Assembly: GCF_037038585.1 (NCBI RefSeq)
Contig: NC_092524.1
Location: 71,605,783 to 71,669,782, forward strand
Direction: 5' to 3'
Length of the DNA: 64,000 nt
DNA from: Patagioenas fasciata
Lineage: Eukaryota > Chordata > Aves > Columbiformes > Columbidae
Positions 33,661 to 46,898 of the stretch are shown here, one piece after another (the first letter of the stretch is position 1; each line of letters starts with the position of its first letter). Both the position numbers and the translations under genes were made by a program. The notes below the pieces were generated by a model. It worked only from the letters and a program-made list of their open reading frames with translations. It had not been told where the DNA came from and searched no databases.

Positions 33661-36600
33661 GCCGGGGGGCGGCTGCCGGCCTGTGGGCCGGGGGCTGCGG
33701 CTGTTTGGGGCGCTGCCCCCGCTTTGTTTTCCTAGGGGAGCCCCCCCCTGCTTTTTGGGGGTTGTGGTACGTGCACGTGTAAATGACACAATGAGAGTAA
33801 ATGACACAATGAGCTGCCTGTCGGGGCCGTTTCCCTCGTGTCGCGTGACGGTGTCACTTGTGGCGCCCCAGCGTGAGCAGGGGCCGGCGATGCGGGTGGG
33901 GGATGCGGGGGTCAAAAGGGAGTCCCCCTGAAAAGAGGGGGTCACAGTCCCAACGTGCCTGAAAATTCCCGGGGGAGGAGAACACGTGTTCGACCTGTAA
34001 ACACGAGTGTGGGAATTGCAAACAGAGAAATCTGTCCTTGGTATTTATATATTGCAGGATGGCATTCACGTGTCTATCAAATGCTTTTATATCAACGCCC
34101 TTTTCTACTCTATTATATAAAGGATTTTTAGAATGTAAAAAATTCCTGTTGATGGTTTTAAAAATACCAATATCTTGTCTATATGTAAATTAAAAAATGA
34201 AGGACTTTTTAAAATGAGAAAAAATTATATAGAAAGCAATTTAAAATAGAGAAAAGTGTGAGTAGGTAGAGCTACCTGTAGTGACTGTGCGTTACATAAT
34301 CTAAACGGATATTAAATATCATCTCTATGTATTCACTCATACCCGTGTACGTATTTTTTTAATAAGTGCAAATAGATATCTCCGTCTAAACCTATGTAAT
34401 TGTAAATATGTCAAAATCTGTAGATCTGGAAAGATCCTGAAGCAATGCGGGGCTGTGGGCCCGACGTCCGCTTCCTGCGGCGGGCGAGAGAGCGAGCCCC
34501 TCTCTCCGGGTGGCGAAGGCTCCCTCTGCGCGGCGTGCGGCGGGCCGGGGGCCAACGTGCGCGGCAGGGTCCGTGCGCGTATCCTGGAGCGGGACAGCTG
34601 CCTGGCGAGCGAGCCAGCGAGGCTCCATGTCCCCGAAGCCTCGTCTCGTAGGAGCCCTGACACCCCACCGTGTTCTCCTAGGCTGAGGACGGCCGAGCGC
34701 CCCGAGTTACCGGAGAGGAAGGGAGGAGAGAAGGAGACAGGAGCGTCTGAGCTGTTAGAAGCCTCCTGGCAGCCACCGAAAGCGAGAGCCGCTGTGAGTC
34801 CCTGGCCCTCGGGGCCTCGTCCCCGGCTTGTGTGTCCTGGTGCCTCCCTGCCCCTCCGTCTCCTTTTTCCCCACGCTTTCTCTGGCCCGTTCTTTTCCCT
34901 GCCATTAGTTTCCTCTCTGTGTCTGTATGTGCTGCTCTGTCTCTTTCCTTCCTCCCTCCCTTCGCCGTCTCTCTCTCTGTGCCTTTGTCGTGCTCGGCGT
35001 TGCCGGCTTTCTTCATTCCGTACGGCACTGTTCCCGTCCTCGTTCGCGTTCTGAGCCTTTGTCCCGCCCCGTTTTTTTTCTCTCTTTTTATTTTCTTTTT
35101 TCCTGTCCTCCGTCTCTCCGCGGGGCTCCTCATTCCTCTCTTTCTTCCTCCAAGCCCCTGTGTTCCCCGCGGTCTCTCGCTCTGCCATCGTTTTTGCCTG
35201 TTGCCCTCTCTCTTGCTTCCCGTTGATAGGAGGAACAAAAATCTTGTAGAAAGCCCTTGGCATAAGGCAGCAAGACCAGGCCTAACGGAACAGAAACCTA
35301 ACAGAGAAACACTAGCTCTGTAGGGACTGGAGGTGGGGCAAAGCGGGATGTCGTTGGCTCGCAGGCTGGGAAAATGGGACGTTCCACTAAATGGAGAAGG
35401 AGCTACTTGAGTAGCAGCACAAAATGACAGCGGGCGTGCTCAAGAAATGAGGTCGAGGAGCCGACACCGGGGCAGGGGGCACCGGGCTCCAGGGGCACCG
35501 GGGACTGCTGGAGACTCTTGATGGACACTGGCATACCAGAGATGGACTGCCAGCGAAGGGTGGGGTTATGGAAAGAACTTCTGTTTAATGCACTAACTAA
35601 GCGGTAGAAGCAAATGAATATGCAATAGGTGTATGTAAAGAATACCAAGAAGCGTGAATCACACGTACGCTCAAATACAGGGGCCATCCTCTGAGCGTGC
35701 GGTGCGCTGTATTGAAATTGCCCGCCGTTTAACACTTTCAGAACAGCGTTAGAGAGTCTTTTTTGCCGACTTTTTGGTATCTCTCCGCGTCCCGTGGTTC
35801 CTCGCCGTGTCCCCGTGTCCCGCTCCCTGCCCGTGGTCGCGTTCCTCTCTGTCCCGTTGACCGTGCCGGGTTTTTTTCCTCCGTCTCCGCGCCGCTGCCG
35901 CCGCGCCGATTTGTTTCTTTCTGTGCCCTGTTCCTGGTGCTCTTCCGGCCTCTTTTCCTCTGTCCCCGCCGCTGCTTTGATCTCTGCCTTGTTTTTTCAG
36001 AGCCCTGTCCCTTTTCTCTCTTCTCGCTTTTGAAGAGAAGCTGCCAAGTTAACGTATACTGCGATGAAGTTATAGAAGGTGTACCCGTCATTAACCAGTT
36101 GACATGAGGTAAATGCTTTCTGACCGCCTGCACGATGAGGGGATATTTTTCACCTTTTAGATCCGTCTGCACGACAAGAGGGAGATGGAAGATTAAGTAA
36201 CACGTTGTTTAGAAGCTGAGAGCTTAGTTTATATTTGACTAATAATTAACAGATGTATTGTCAGCGAGAAACTAAACGATTATAACTAACATCGTCAAAT
36301 GAAATAAAGAACGTGGCTTAGCAGTGCTGCTGACTCTGCCGTCCCGTTTCTTTCCCCGTTGCAGCCGGTGAGCCAGCCGGAGGACCCGCTCTGTCCGGCC
36401 GCAGGGCCCGTGGAGCCGAGGACTCTCTTGGCGCACCCCGGGGATGTCTCTGGAGAGACTCCTCGTCTCGGTCGGATCGCCGCGGGGACGGACGAGGACC
36501 TCTGGTGAGAAGTGTTTCTTCTCTGAAATTTGGGACCGGTCACGTGCTCGCGAACTGTCCGTAAGTCGTGGTACGGAATTTCGGCAGGATAGCGTGGACG

Positions 36601-37075
36601 GGGTTGCGAGCACCTTAGAGGTATACAGTAGTTGCTGTGGAGTTGTTTGTGCGGCCAGCTTTTGGTGTTGGTTGTTCCCGTGCTCCGTTGTGGTGCAAAG
36701 CTGGCTCTGTATGTAGCCGTGAAGTGTACTGTAGTTGGGTTTAATTCTTGGATGTGCCTTGGTTCTGACTATGCACTTGAACACCGAAAACTACAGCAGG
36801 AGCTGCTGTGGCTTTAACTTGCAAGGAGTGTGAGCGTTGTGGAGCCATCTGTGTTGCAGAGTGTCCTAATTGCGGTGCTGAGTGTTAGAGAGATTTGAGC
36901 TGGGTACCGGAATTGTTTTGTTTTGGAGACGGTGGGATAAACTTGGAGTACAACTTGTGAGGGCGGTGTGTCGTGGGTAGGTTTGAGTATTATCTGTGGA
37001 GTACTGCTGTAGGTGTTAATAGTTATTTGCTCGTATTTGTTACAAGATGAGCCGTGTCGTTCCGTGTGACGCGTA

Positions 37076-37247
37076 ATGGGAGGACGGCGTAGTAGCGGTA
37101 TTCTGAAAAAGAGCCCGTTCGGGTGTATTTTAGCTCACAGGAAAGAGATTGAGGAACCACCTGGTGATAATGTGAATAGAGCAACCTTGATGAAATCTTG
37201 TGAGCAGAGGCCATTGTATAAATTGGACAAGGAAGGAAAGGCTGTGC
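37076..37247 (+). mobile_element. ERV gag start fragment, unit 5
   Basis: Same fragment with the TTC (Phe) variant. Confidence 0.65.
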
Positions 37248-37604
37248 GCAAAGCGCGGTGCTGCACCCGGGCGCCCCAATGCCGTGCCGCAGCGCGCCTC
37301 AGTGCTGCCGCCCTGTGGCGAAACTCGGGTACTGCAGCGCACGGCCGGGGGCAGAGGCGCTGTTCGCCCCGCAGGGCTCGCGGCCAGGTATCTGTGTGTC
37401 AGTGTCCGTCCCCATTTGTGTAAAAACGACATCCCTGCCTCGGTGGCTCCTTAGAACGTTTAAAGATGTAAATATTGCTACCACTAACATTGTCGATCCG
37501 GCTTCTTTCCTCAGTGTCAAGCAAAGGAGCGCGGTTTGTTGTTTCCTTTTAAAGGCGGCTGTTGGAAGCCGCGCGGGCAAAGGGCGTGGGGGTCCCGGCA
37601 GGGT

Positions 37605-37985
37605 GGCGAGAAGGCGAGTGAGGATGCAGAGCGGGCCAATCAGATCGCTCGGGAGGGCTGGAGGGGCGGAGCGCTGATAGGCGGGGAGAATGGCAATTGA
37701 TGTGCGCAGGCAGCCAATCAGATTGCCAGAGGGGCGGGCGTTGAGGCCTCAGTACTGCGCATGCCTAAATTGCGCAGTCCTCAGTCAGGTCTGACCCTGT
37801 GGCGGGCACCTGGGCGCGGAGCGCGGGAAGGAGCATCCAATAGGAGGACGGCGCGCTGGGGTGAAAAGCAGCCAATCAGAGCGCACCGACTCAATCCTGT
37901 TTGAACAGCTGCCTCCCTGGCAAGCGCGTCCGTGGTGTCTCGGGGCGGGCACCGGGAGTTAACGGGGAAACGGGGGTCGAGGCGA
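37605..37985 (+). promoter_or_regulatory. CCAAT/GC-box promoter block, unit 5
   Basis: Same motif set as unit 2, including the MYB-type site. Confidence 0.6.
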
Positions 37986-38274
37986 GGGAGGGGAGGCTGC
38001 GGAGCGCTCATTTTGGCCTCTCCTTCCCCTTGCCCTGCCTCTCCGTCCCTTTTGCCTCTCTCTCCCTCTCTCTGTGTCACCTTGTCTTGCTCCCTGTCCC
38101 TATCTTTCTCTGACAAGCTGACCTGCTCCTTGCCCTCCTTTTGTATGGAATCACAGGCTCATTCTGCTTGGAGAAGACATGTGCAATTTTCTAATGACTT
38201 GACGGTTTAGAGAAACGGCCTGGAAGAGATCATTCCTTTGTCTTTTTTTGGTGTGTGTGTTTTTTGTGTTGTTG

Positions 38275-38324
38275 TTTTTTTTTTTTTTTTTTCCCCACGT
38301 GGGGGAAAAAAAAAAAAAAAAAAA
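38275..38324. repeat. Poly(T)/poly(A) hairpin, unit 5
   Basis: 18 T and 19 A. Confidence 0.95.
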
Positions 38325-40691
38325 GAGGAGGCAAATTCAGTGCCTCTGCGGAGAAGCTGGCGACCAGTTTTAGTTAAGAACGCACACCCCGTTGGCGAAC
38401 GGGTCCCGCGGCAGTTCCACGTGTTGCAGGTAAAAGAAGGCAGTTTGATCTGCCATAGAGGAACAGCCGCCTCTTTCCCTCCTTAGGGTCGAGCGTTGCC
38501 CTTGTCCTTGTTCACATGAATTTATGGGCACGCTGGAAATAGCCTTTAAGATTTATATGTAGAGTTTAATCTAAGTGGTAAGTGGCATGGGCATAGTTAA
38601 TTTTTGAACACCTTGCTGCCAGTTGAAATGTAAGGGATGAAATGTGATGGGAAGTAATAAGTAAATTTGGGTTTGACTTCTAGGGTGTTTTTTTCCCCAT
38701 TAGTGTAAATCAATGGCACCGTTGTCCTGTGGCTCAATCTCCGTTCTGTTCCGTGGAGTCTTCAATTTAGGATGTTCAGGTAAGAAAGTTTGTCCTTCCA
38801 AAGAATGACCAGCCATTGGTAGGACAGAGAGAGGCTTTTAAGTGCATGATCAGAATTTAAGCCAAATTCCACTTGACAGTGCTGCTGTTGGTTTTGGCTT
38901 TCACTGGTTTCCCCACAGCTCCCTAGTGTTTGGGAGCTCGGAGTGGGCATTTTTTTCCCCCAGGGAGAGGCTATGCTTAAGAATGAATTTGTTTCCTTAG
39001 AGGAGTGAGAGTCCGTTTGTGTAACACAAAGAGAAACCCCAGCCTAGTCGAGTTCTGAGTGTGTGTCTGTGAGATGGCTGCTTTACTTTGATGAGTTCAC
39101 ACCTGTGCAGTTGTAATGCCAAAGAGCAATGCAAGATAGGAGGGTTTTTTCCGCTGTGGGGGGGGATGCAGAAAACCAGAGCTAAGGTGCGGTTGCAGGC
39201 TTGGTGGTGTGGCGAGTGGGGCGCCGCTTCGGTGGGAGCTCGGGGTGAGGCCCAGCGGGTTCTGTGTCCTGTACGCGTGGCTTTCGTGCCGCGGCTCTCT
39301 GTGTGCGTTTTTGTTTTGTTGTGTTTGTTTTTTGTTTATTTTTCTGCGGGATTCCCGCGAAACGCGGCACAGCCGCTCGGCCCGGGCTGCCGCGGCGGTC
39401 TCAGTGCTGCCGTCCTGTGGGCAAAGCGCGGTGCTGCACCCGGGCGCCCCAATGCCGTGCCGCAGCGCGCCTCAGTGCTGCCGCCCTGTGGCGAAACTCG
39501 GGTACTGCAGCGCACGGCCGGGGGCAGAGGCGCTGTTCGCCCCGCAGGGCTCGCGGCCAGGTATCTGTGTGTCAGTGTCCGTCCCCATTTGTGTAAAAAC
39601 GACATCCCTGCCTCGATGGCTCCTTAGAACGTTTAAAGATGTAAATATTTCTACCACTAACATTGTCGATCCGGCTTCTTTCCTCAGTGGATCCGTTTTG
39701 CAGTCGGTGGCCCACGATTGCTTGGAAACAGCAGAAGCTGTTCGCTCCGGCGGAGCGGATTGAAAGGACCAGCCGCTGGAGGATGCTGAAGACTCCTGGG
39801 TCGCTGATGGAAGCAGCTTTGCATAAAGCAAGGGGTACGTGAACCTGGGCATGCAGTGACGACTGCCCAGCAGGTAATGGAAGCTAAACCTTTACCTCCA
39901 ACGCCCGACAAAAATAACGCCAAGAAATGCCACTGAAAAAAACACAGTCAGGGAGGGTTTTTTTAAAATTTCCTTTAGTTCCCCCCCCCTCTCCCCCGCC
40001 CTGCTGCGTTTAGTGCAGTGAATGACCCATTGGGAGATGACTGTGGATCTGGCTGTTGAAGGGTGTCTGAAGGAGAAGGAGATGTGTGTAGAGCAGGATT
40101 GGTTGTGGGGGTGAGTGTAACTGGTTTGGCTGTGGGGTTGTAAATTCTTTTTGGAGGCTTCCTAGTTTCTGGTGTCACCTGTGGGGTGAAGCGTCTTTCT
40201 GTGTGCAGGTTTGAAAGGTGCGACGTACGGAGCTCCATCATTTGCCACCAGAACTCCAAATCACAGAGACAACGTTGCTGTGCAGCTGCTAAGGACAGTG
40301 TGTGTCTCAGGTAGAGTAACGTCCTTTGTGCTCTGTGTGTGTGTTCCTCCCTTGAAACGAAGGCGCGCTGCCCGGAGTTTCACGTTCCGTGTGGTACCTG
40401 CTGGGCTGAGTCTCCTCCCTACGCTCGCCCGTTTTAGCCACGTCTCTGCTCCAGCCCAGTTCGGGAGCAGAGTGGGTCATCACTGACTGCAGGGCGGTTG
40501 CACCTTCTTCAAGCTGCTAACACAGGAGGATGAATTTGGCTTTCTGCTCACATCACACATTCAGATACTGGGCAAGTTGTGTATCTCCTTCAAAAAAGAA
40601 ACACTGTCAAGGGGCTGACAGAGCGTGAGTTTCACAACACAACAAACCAACTCTGCTAGGCTTACATCGTTTTGGTAGTGCATAGCATGTT

Positions 40692-41532
40692 TCACTTAAT
40701 CCCGTCATTGCAGGTGTCTTCTAGAGCCTCCATTGTCAAATCTTGCTGGTTATTCACCCAATTTCCTTTCCTAACTGTCTTCCCTTTTCCCTTAGGGTTT
40801 TGAGAAGCTTGGTCCTGGGGTGTCTGGGGGTTGCCAGCTGACAAAATGACATTGCTGTGGCCTTGCTGAGAACAGGTGTCCCTGTGAGCCACCTCCCGGG
40901 AGCAGAGCTGAAGTTGAAAGGCGGCTTGAAAGCCCCGGTGAGAGTTTTCGTTAAAGAAACCGGAGATGATGGGGTTGACGCTGCTATTGAAAAAGGCCAG
41001 CCGGTGAGCAAAGGGATAGATATAAATGTGAAAGAAGTGCGACTGGACATCTGAAAGGTTGACATAGTCAGAAAGCATCATCAGAGTCCACAAGGGAAGC
41101 CAGGAGAGGGTGAAAAGCAAAACCACAATAATGAGCATTTTGATTACTCTTTGTTTCTTCTTTGACGTGCTGTGCCATCGCTCCTGGCTGTGCTTTCCCA
41201 CCGTGGGCATCGCAGTGTTGAAGAGAGCAATGCTTATCCTGGCGTACATGATAACAGTGAGCGACAGGGGAGCCAGATAGATGTTCGCAAAGAGAACTGT
41301 TGTGTAGATCTTTCTCATTCCTGGGTCAGGCCAGTCCTCTCGGCACCAGTATACGGGGCGGGTTTCGTTGCCGTAGCCGAGGATCACCCTGAAATGTTTC
41401 TCTTCTTGTACGTGCAGCATGACGGCAGAAGGACACGTGATTGCGATGGCCAGAATCCAAGTGACGGCTATGATGATGAGTGCAGTTGAAACGGTCAGCT
41501 TCTGCTCGAACGGATGAACGATGCAGCGAAAC
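40692..41532 (-). pseudogene. NPFFR2-like terminal exon, unit 5
   Basis: Translation identical to the other copies. Frame open to 41603. Confidence 0.85.
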
Positions 41533-41627
41533 CTGCAGCAAAGATATCCGGCGACATACGTAGAGAAGCTGTTTAAGGAACGCTCACTCAAACAGGCAAG
41601 CATACGTTCGCTTCTTCAATTGCATGC

Positions 41628-42233
41628 TTTTTAAACAGATTAAACATGATACTCCAGTTGTTGGAAGCTGTGCTGTTGCTGGAAAAGTTACCATCGTGCG
41701 TTGCAAAGGGCCTCAGAAGGGAAACACTGATCAGGAAACTGGAAATAAGTTAGCAGATGCCAGTGTGAAACCAGCCACCGAAAGGACAGAGACCGATACA
41801 AAAGCCGCACCTCTGATCCCAGGTGGCTGTCTCCTCCAGCCAACATCAGGAAACCGCAACAAAGAGGATAAGAAATTAATAGGAGATTTATAGCCGAATT
41901 AGAATTAGGGTCCAAAGAAGCTGTCACTGGTGACGGGAGAGCAGTGGTACCTCGCAGCGCAAGGAGCTGATGCGCTCTGTTACGATTAGGTGAAAAGGTA
42001 AGAGTGAATTTATAAACTGTTTGCGAAGGAGTGACCCAGCAATGTGAAATGTGTCTAGAAAACCATCATCTTAATACTGTATACAGGGTATAAATAAGAA
42101 CAATTGGACGAGGGAAATGTCCCAGGACAACACTGGCAAATAGGGTTCTCCAAGCTGCCTAGAAAAGAGGGGTATGGCTATTGGGTGGCACTCACAGCAG
42201 CTCCCTTCTCAGGTTGGCCAGGAGCATTCCCGT
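41628..42233 (+). mobile_element. ERV pol fragment, unit 5
   Basis: Same fragment with the same breaks. Confidence 0.75.
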
Positions 42234-45200
42234 GCCGGGGGGCGGCTGCCGGCCTGTGGGCCGGGGGCTGCGGCTGTTTGGGGCGCTGCCCCCGCTTTGT
42301 TTTCCTAGGGGAGCCCCCCCCTGCTTTTTGGGGGTTGTGGTACGTGCACGTGTAAATGACACAATGAGAGTAAATGACACAATGAGCTGCCTGTCGGGGC
42401 CGTTTCCCTCGTGTCGCGTGACGGTGTCACTTGTGGCGCCCCAGCGTGAGCAGGGGCCGGCGATGCGGGTGGGGGATGCGGGGGTCAAAAGGGAGTCCCC
42501 CTGAAAAGAGGGGGTCACAGTCCCAACGTGCCTGAAAATTCCCGGGGGAGGAGAACACGTGTTCGACCTGTAAACACGAGTGTGGGAATTGCAAACAGAG
42601 AAATCTGTCCTTGGTATTTATATATTGCAGGATGGCATTCACGTGTCTATCAAATGCTTTTATATCAACGCCCTTTTCTACTCTATTATATAAAGGATTT
42701 TTAGAATGTAAAAAATTCCTGTTGATGGTTTTAAAAATACCAATATCTTGTCTATATGTAAATTAAAAAATGAAGGACTTTTTAAAATGAGAAAAAATTA
42801 TATAGAAAGCAATTTAAAATAGAGAAAAGTGTGAGTAGGTAGAGCTACCTGTAGTGACTGTGCGTTACATAATCTAAACGGATATTAAATATCATCTCTA
42901 TGTATTCACTCATACCCGTGTACGTATTTTTTTAATAAGTGCAAATAGATATCTCCGTCTAAACCTATGTAATTGTAAATATGTCAAAATCTGTAGATCT
43001 GGAAAGATCCTGAAGCAATGCGGGGCTGTGGGCCCGACGTCCGCTTCCTGCGGCGGGCGAGAGAGCGAGCCCCTCTCTCCGGGTGGCGAAGGCTCCCTCT
43101 GCGCGGCGTGCGGCGGGCCGGGGGCCAACGTGCGCGGCAGGGTCCGTGCGCGTATCCTGGAGCGGGACGGCTGCCTGGCGAGCGAGCCAGCGAGGCTCCA
43201 TGTCCCCGAAGCCTCGTCTCGTAGGAGCCCTGACACCCCACCGTGTTCTCCTAGGCTGAGGACGGCCGAGCGCCCCGAGTTACCGGAGAGGAAGGGAGGA
43301 GAGAAGGAGACAGGAGCGTCTGAGCTGTTAGAAGCCTCCTGGCAGCCACCGAAAGCGAGAGCCGCTGTGAGTCCCTGGCCCTCGGGGCCTCGTCCCCGGC
43401 TTGTGTGTCCTGGTGCCTCCCTGCCCCTCCGTCTCCTTTTTCCCCACGCTTTCTCTGGCCCGTTCTTTTCCCTGCCATTAGTTTCCTCTCTGTGTCTGTA
43501 TGTGCTGCTCTGTCTCTTTCCTTCCTCCCTCCCTTCGCCGTCTCTCTCTCTGTGCCTTTGTCGTGCTCGGTGTTGCCGGCTTTCTTCATTCCGTACGGCA
43601 CTGTTCCCGTCCTCGTTCGCGTTCTGAGCCTTTGTCCCGCCCCGTTTTTTTTCTCTCTTTTTATTTTCTTTTTTCCTGTCCTCCGTCTCTCCGCGGGGCT
43701 CCTCATTCCTCTCTTTCTTCCTCCAAGCCCCTGTGTTCCCCGCGGTCTCTCGCTCTGCCATCGTTTTTGCCTGTTGCCCTCTCTCTTGCTTCCCGTTGAT
43801 AGGAGGAACAAAAATCTTGTAGAAAGCCCTTGGCATAAGGCAGCAAGACCAGGCCTAACGGAACAGAAACCTAACAGAGAAACACTAGCTCTGTAGGGAC
43901 TGGAGGTGGGGCAAAGCGGGATGTCGTTGGCTCGCAGGCTGGGAAAATGGGACGTTCCACTAAATGGAGAAGGAGCTACTTGAGTAGCAGCACAAAATGA
44001 CAGCGGGCGTGCTCAAGAAATGAGGTCGAGGAGCCGACACCGGGGCAGGGGGCACCGGGCTCCAGGGGCACCGGGGACTGCTGGAGACTCTTGATGGACA
44101 CTGGCATACCAGAGATGGACTGCCAGCGAAGGGTGGGGTTATGGAAAGAACTTCTGTTTAATGCACTAACTAAGCGGTAGAAGCAAATGAATATGCAATA
44201 GGTGTATGTAAAGAATACCAAGAAGCGTGAATCACACGTACGCTCAAATACAGGGGCCATCCTCTGAGCGTGCGGTGCGCTGTATTGAAATTGCCCGCCG
44301 TTTAACACTTTCAGAACAGCGTTAGAGAGTCTTTTTTGCCGACTTTTTGGTATCTCTCCGCGTCCCGTGGTTCCTCGCCGTGTCCCCGTGTCCCGCTCCC
44401 TGCCCGTGGTCGCGTTCCTCTCTGTCCCGTTGACCGTGCCGGGTTTTTTTCCTCCGTCTCCGCGCCGCTGCCGCCGCGCCGATTTGTTTCTTTCTGTGCC
44501 CTGTTCCTGGTGCTCTTCCGGCCTCTTTTCCTCTGTCCCCGCCGCTGCTTTGATCTCTGCCTTGTTTTTTCAGAGCCCTGTCCCTTTTCTCTCTTCTCGC
44601 TTTTGAAGAGAAGCTGCCAAGTTAACGTATACTGCGATGAAGTTATAGAAGGTGTACCCGTCATTAACCAGTTGACATGAGGTAAATGCTTTCTGACCGC
44701 CTGCACGATGAGGGGATATTTTTCACCTTTTAGATCCGTCTGCACGACAAGAGGGAGATGGAAGATTAAGTAACACGTTGTTTAGAAGCTGAGAGCTTAG
44801 TTTATATTTGACTAATAATTAACAGATGTATTGTCAGCGAGAAACTAAACGATTATAACTAACATCGTCAAATGAAATAAAGAACGTGGCTTAGCAGTGC
44901 TGCTGACTCTGCCGTCCCGTTTCTTTCCCCGTTGCAGCTGGTGAGCCAGCCGGAGGACCCGCTCTGTCCGGCCGCAGGGCCCGTGGAGCCGAGGACTCTC
45001 TTGGCGCACCCCGGGGATGTCTCTGGAGAGACTCCTCGTCTCGGTCGGATCGCCGCGGGGACGGACGAGGACCTCTGGTGAGAAGTCTTTCTTCTCTGAA
45101 ATTTGGGACCGGTCACGTGCTCGCGAACTGTCCGTAAGTCGTGGTACGGAATTTCGGCAGGATAGCGTGGACGGGGTTGCGAGCACCTTAGAGGTATACA

Positions 45201-45648
45201 GTAGTTGCTGTGGAGTTGTTTGTGCGGCCAGCTTTTGGTGTTGGTTGTTCCCGTGCTCCGTTGTGGTGCAAAGCTGGCTCTGTATGTAGCCGTGAAGTGT
45301 ACTGTAGTTGGGTTTAATTCTTGGATGTGCCTTGGTTCTGACTATGCACTTGAACACCGAAAACTACAGCAGGAGCTGCTGTGGCTTTAACTTGCAAGGA
45401 GTGTGAGCGTTGTGGAGCCATCTGTGTTGCAGAGTGTCCTAATTGCGGTGCTGAGTGTTAGAGAGATTTGAGCTGGGTACCGGAATTGTTTTGTTTTGGA
45501 GACGGTGGGATAAACTTGGAGTACAACTTGTGAGGGCGGTGTGTCGTGGGTAGGTTTGAGTATTATCTGTGGAGTACTGCTGTAGGTGTTAATAGTTATT
45601 TGCTCGTATTTGTTACAAGATGAGCCGTGTCGTTCCGTGTGACGCGTA

Positions 45649-45820
45649 ATGGGAGGACGGCGTAGTAGCGGTATTCTGAAAAAGAGCCCGTTAGGGTGTA
45701 TTTTAGCTCACAGGAAAGAGATTGAGGAACCACCTGGTGATAATGTGAATAGAGCAACCTTGATGAAATCTTGTGAGCAGAGGCCATTGTATAAATTGGA
45801 CAAGGAAGGAAAGGCTGTGC
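45649..45820 (+). mobile_element. ERV gag start fragment, unit 6
   Basis: Same fragment with the TTA (Leu) variant. Confidence 0.65.
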
Positions 45821-46177
45821 GCAAAGCGCGGTGCTGCACCCGGGCGCCCCAATGCCGTGCCGCAGCGCGCCTCAGTGCTGCCGCCCTGTGGCGAAACTCG
45901 GGTACTGCAGCGCACGGCCGGGGGCAGAGGCGCTGTTCGCCCCGCAGGGCTCGCGGCCAGGTATCTGTGTGTCAGTGTCCGTCCCCATTTGTGTAAAAAC
46001 GACATCCCTGCCTCGGTGGCTCCTTAGAACGTTTAAAGATGTAAATATTGCTACCACTAACATTGTCGATCCGGCTTCTTTCCTCAGTGTCAAGCAAAGG
46101 AGCGCGGTTTGTTGTTTCCTTTTAAAGGCGGCTGTTGGAAGCCGCGCGGGCAAAGGGCGTGGGGGTCCCGGCAGGGT

Positions 46178-46558
46178 GGCGAGAAGGCGAGTGAGGATGC
46201 AGAGCGGGCCAATCAGATCGCTCGGGAGGGCTGGAGGGGCGGAGCGCTGATAGGCGGGGAGAATGGCAATTGATGTGCGCAGGCAGCCAATCAGATTGCC
46301 AGAGGGGCGGGCGTTGAGGCCTCAGTACTGCGCATGCCTAAATTGCGCAGTCCTCAGTCAGGTCTGACCCTGTGGCGGGCACCTGGGCGCGGAGCGCGGG
46401 AAGGAGCATCCAATAGGAGGACGGCGCGCTGGGGTGAAAAGCAGCCAATCAGAGCGCACCGACTCAATCCTGTTTGAACAGCTGCCTCCCTGGCAAGCGC
46501 GTCCGTGGTGTCTCGGGGCGGGCACCGGGAGTTAACGGGGAAACGGGGGTCGAGGCGA
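46178..46558 (+). promoter_or_regulatory. CCAAT/GC-box promoter block, unit 6
   Basis: Same motif set as unit 2, including the MYB-type site. Confidence 0.6.
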
Positions 46559-46847
46559 GGGAGGGGAGGCTGCGGAGCGCTCATTTTGGCCTCTCCTTCC
46601 CCTTGCCCTGCCTCTCCGTCCCTTTTGCCTCTCTCTCCCTCTCTCTGTGTCACCTTGTCTTGCTCCCTGTCCCTATCTTTCTCTGACAAGCTGACCTGCT
46701 CCTTGCCCTCCTTTTGTATGGAATCACAGGCTCATTCTGCTTGGAGAAGACATGTGCAATTTTCTAATGACTTGACGGTTTAGAGAAACGGCCTGGAAGA
46801 GATCATTCCTTTGTCTTTTTTTGGTGTGTGTGTTTTTTGTGTTGTTG

Positions 46848-46898
46848 TTTTTTTTTTTTTTTTTCCCCACGTGGGGGAAAAAAAAAAAAAAAAAAAAA
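46848..46898. repeat. Poly(T)/poly(A) hairpin, unit 6
   Basis: 17 T and 21 A. Confidence 0.95.

Larger units (their letters stand above)
25870..34444 (+). repeat. Tandem array unit 4 (8575 bp)
   Basis: Same order. A private T-to-A change at about 28640 puts a stop codon in the gag fragment frame. The hairpin has three fewer T and one more TTG step (29703-29751), so total length is unchanged. Confidence 0.97.
34445..43017 (+). repeat. Tandem array unit 5 (8573 bp)
   Basis: Same order. Two bases shorter, owing to a 19-A arm in the hairpin (38275-38324). Shares the GTGTTTC variant near 36515 only with unit 2. Confidence 0.97.
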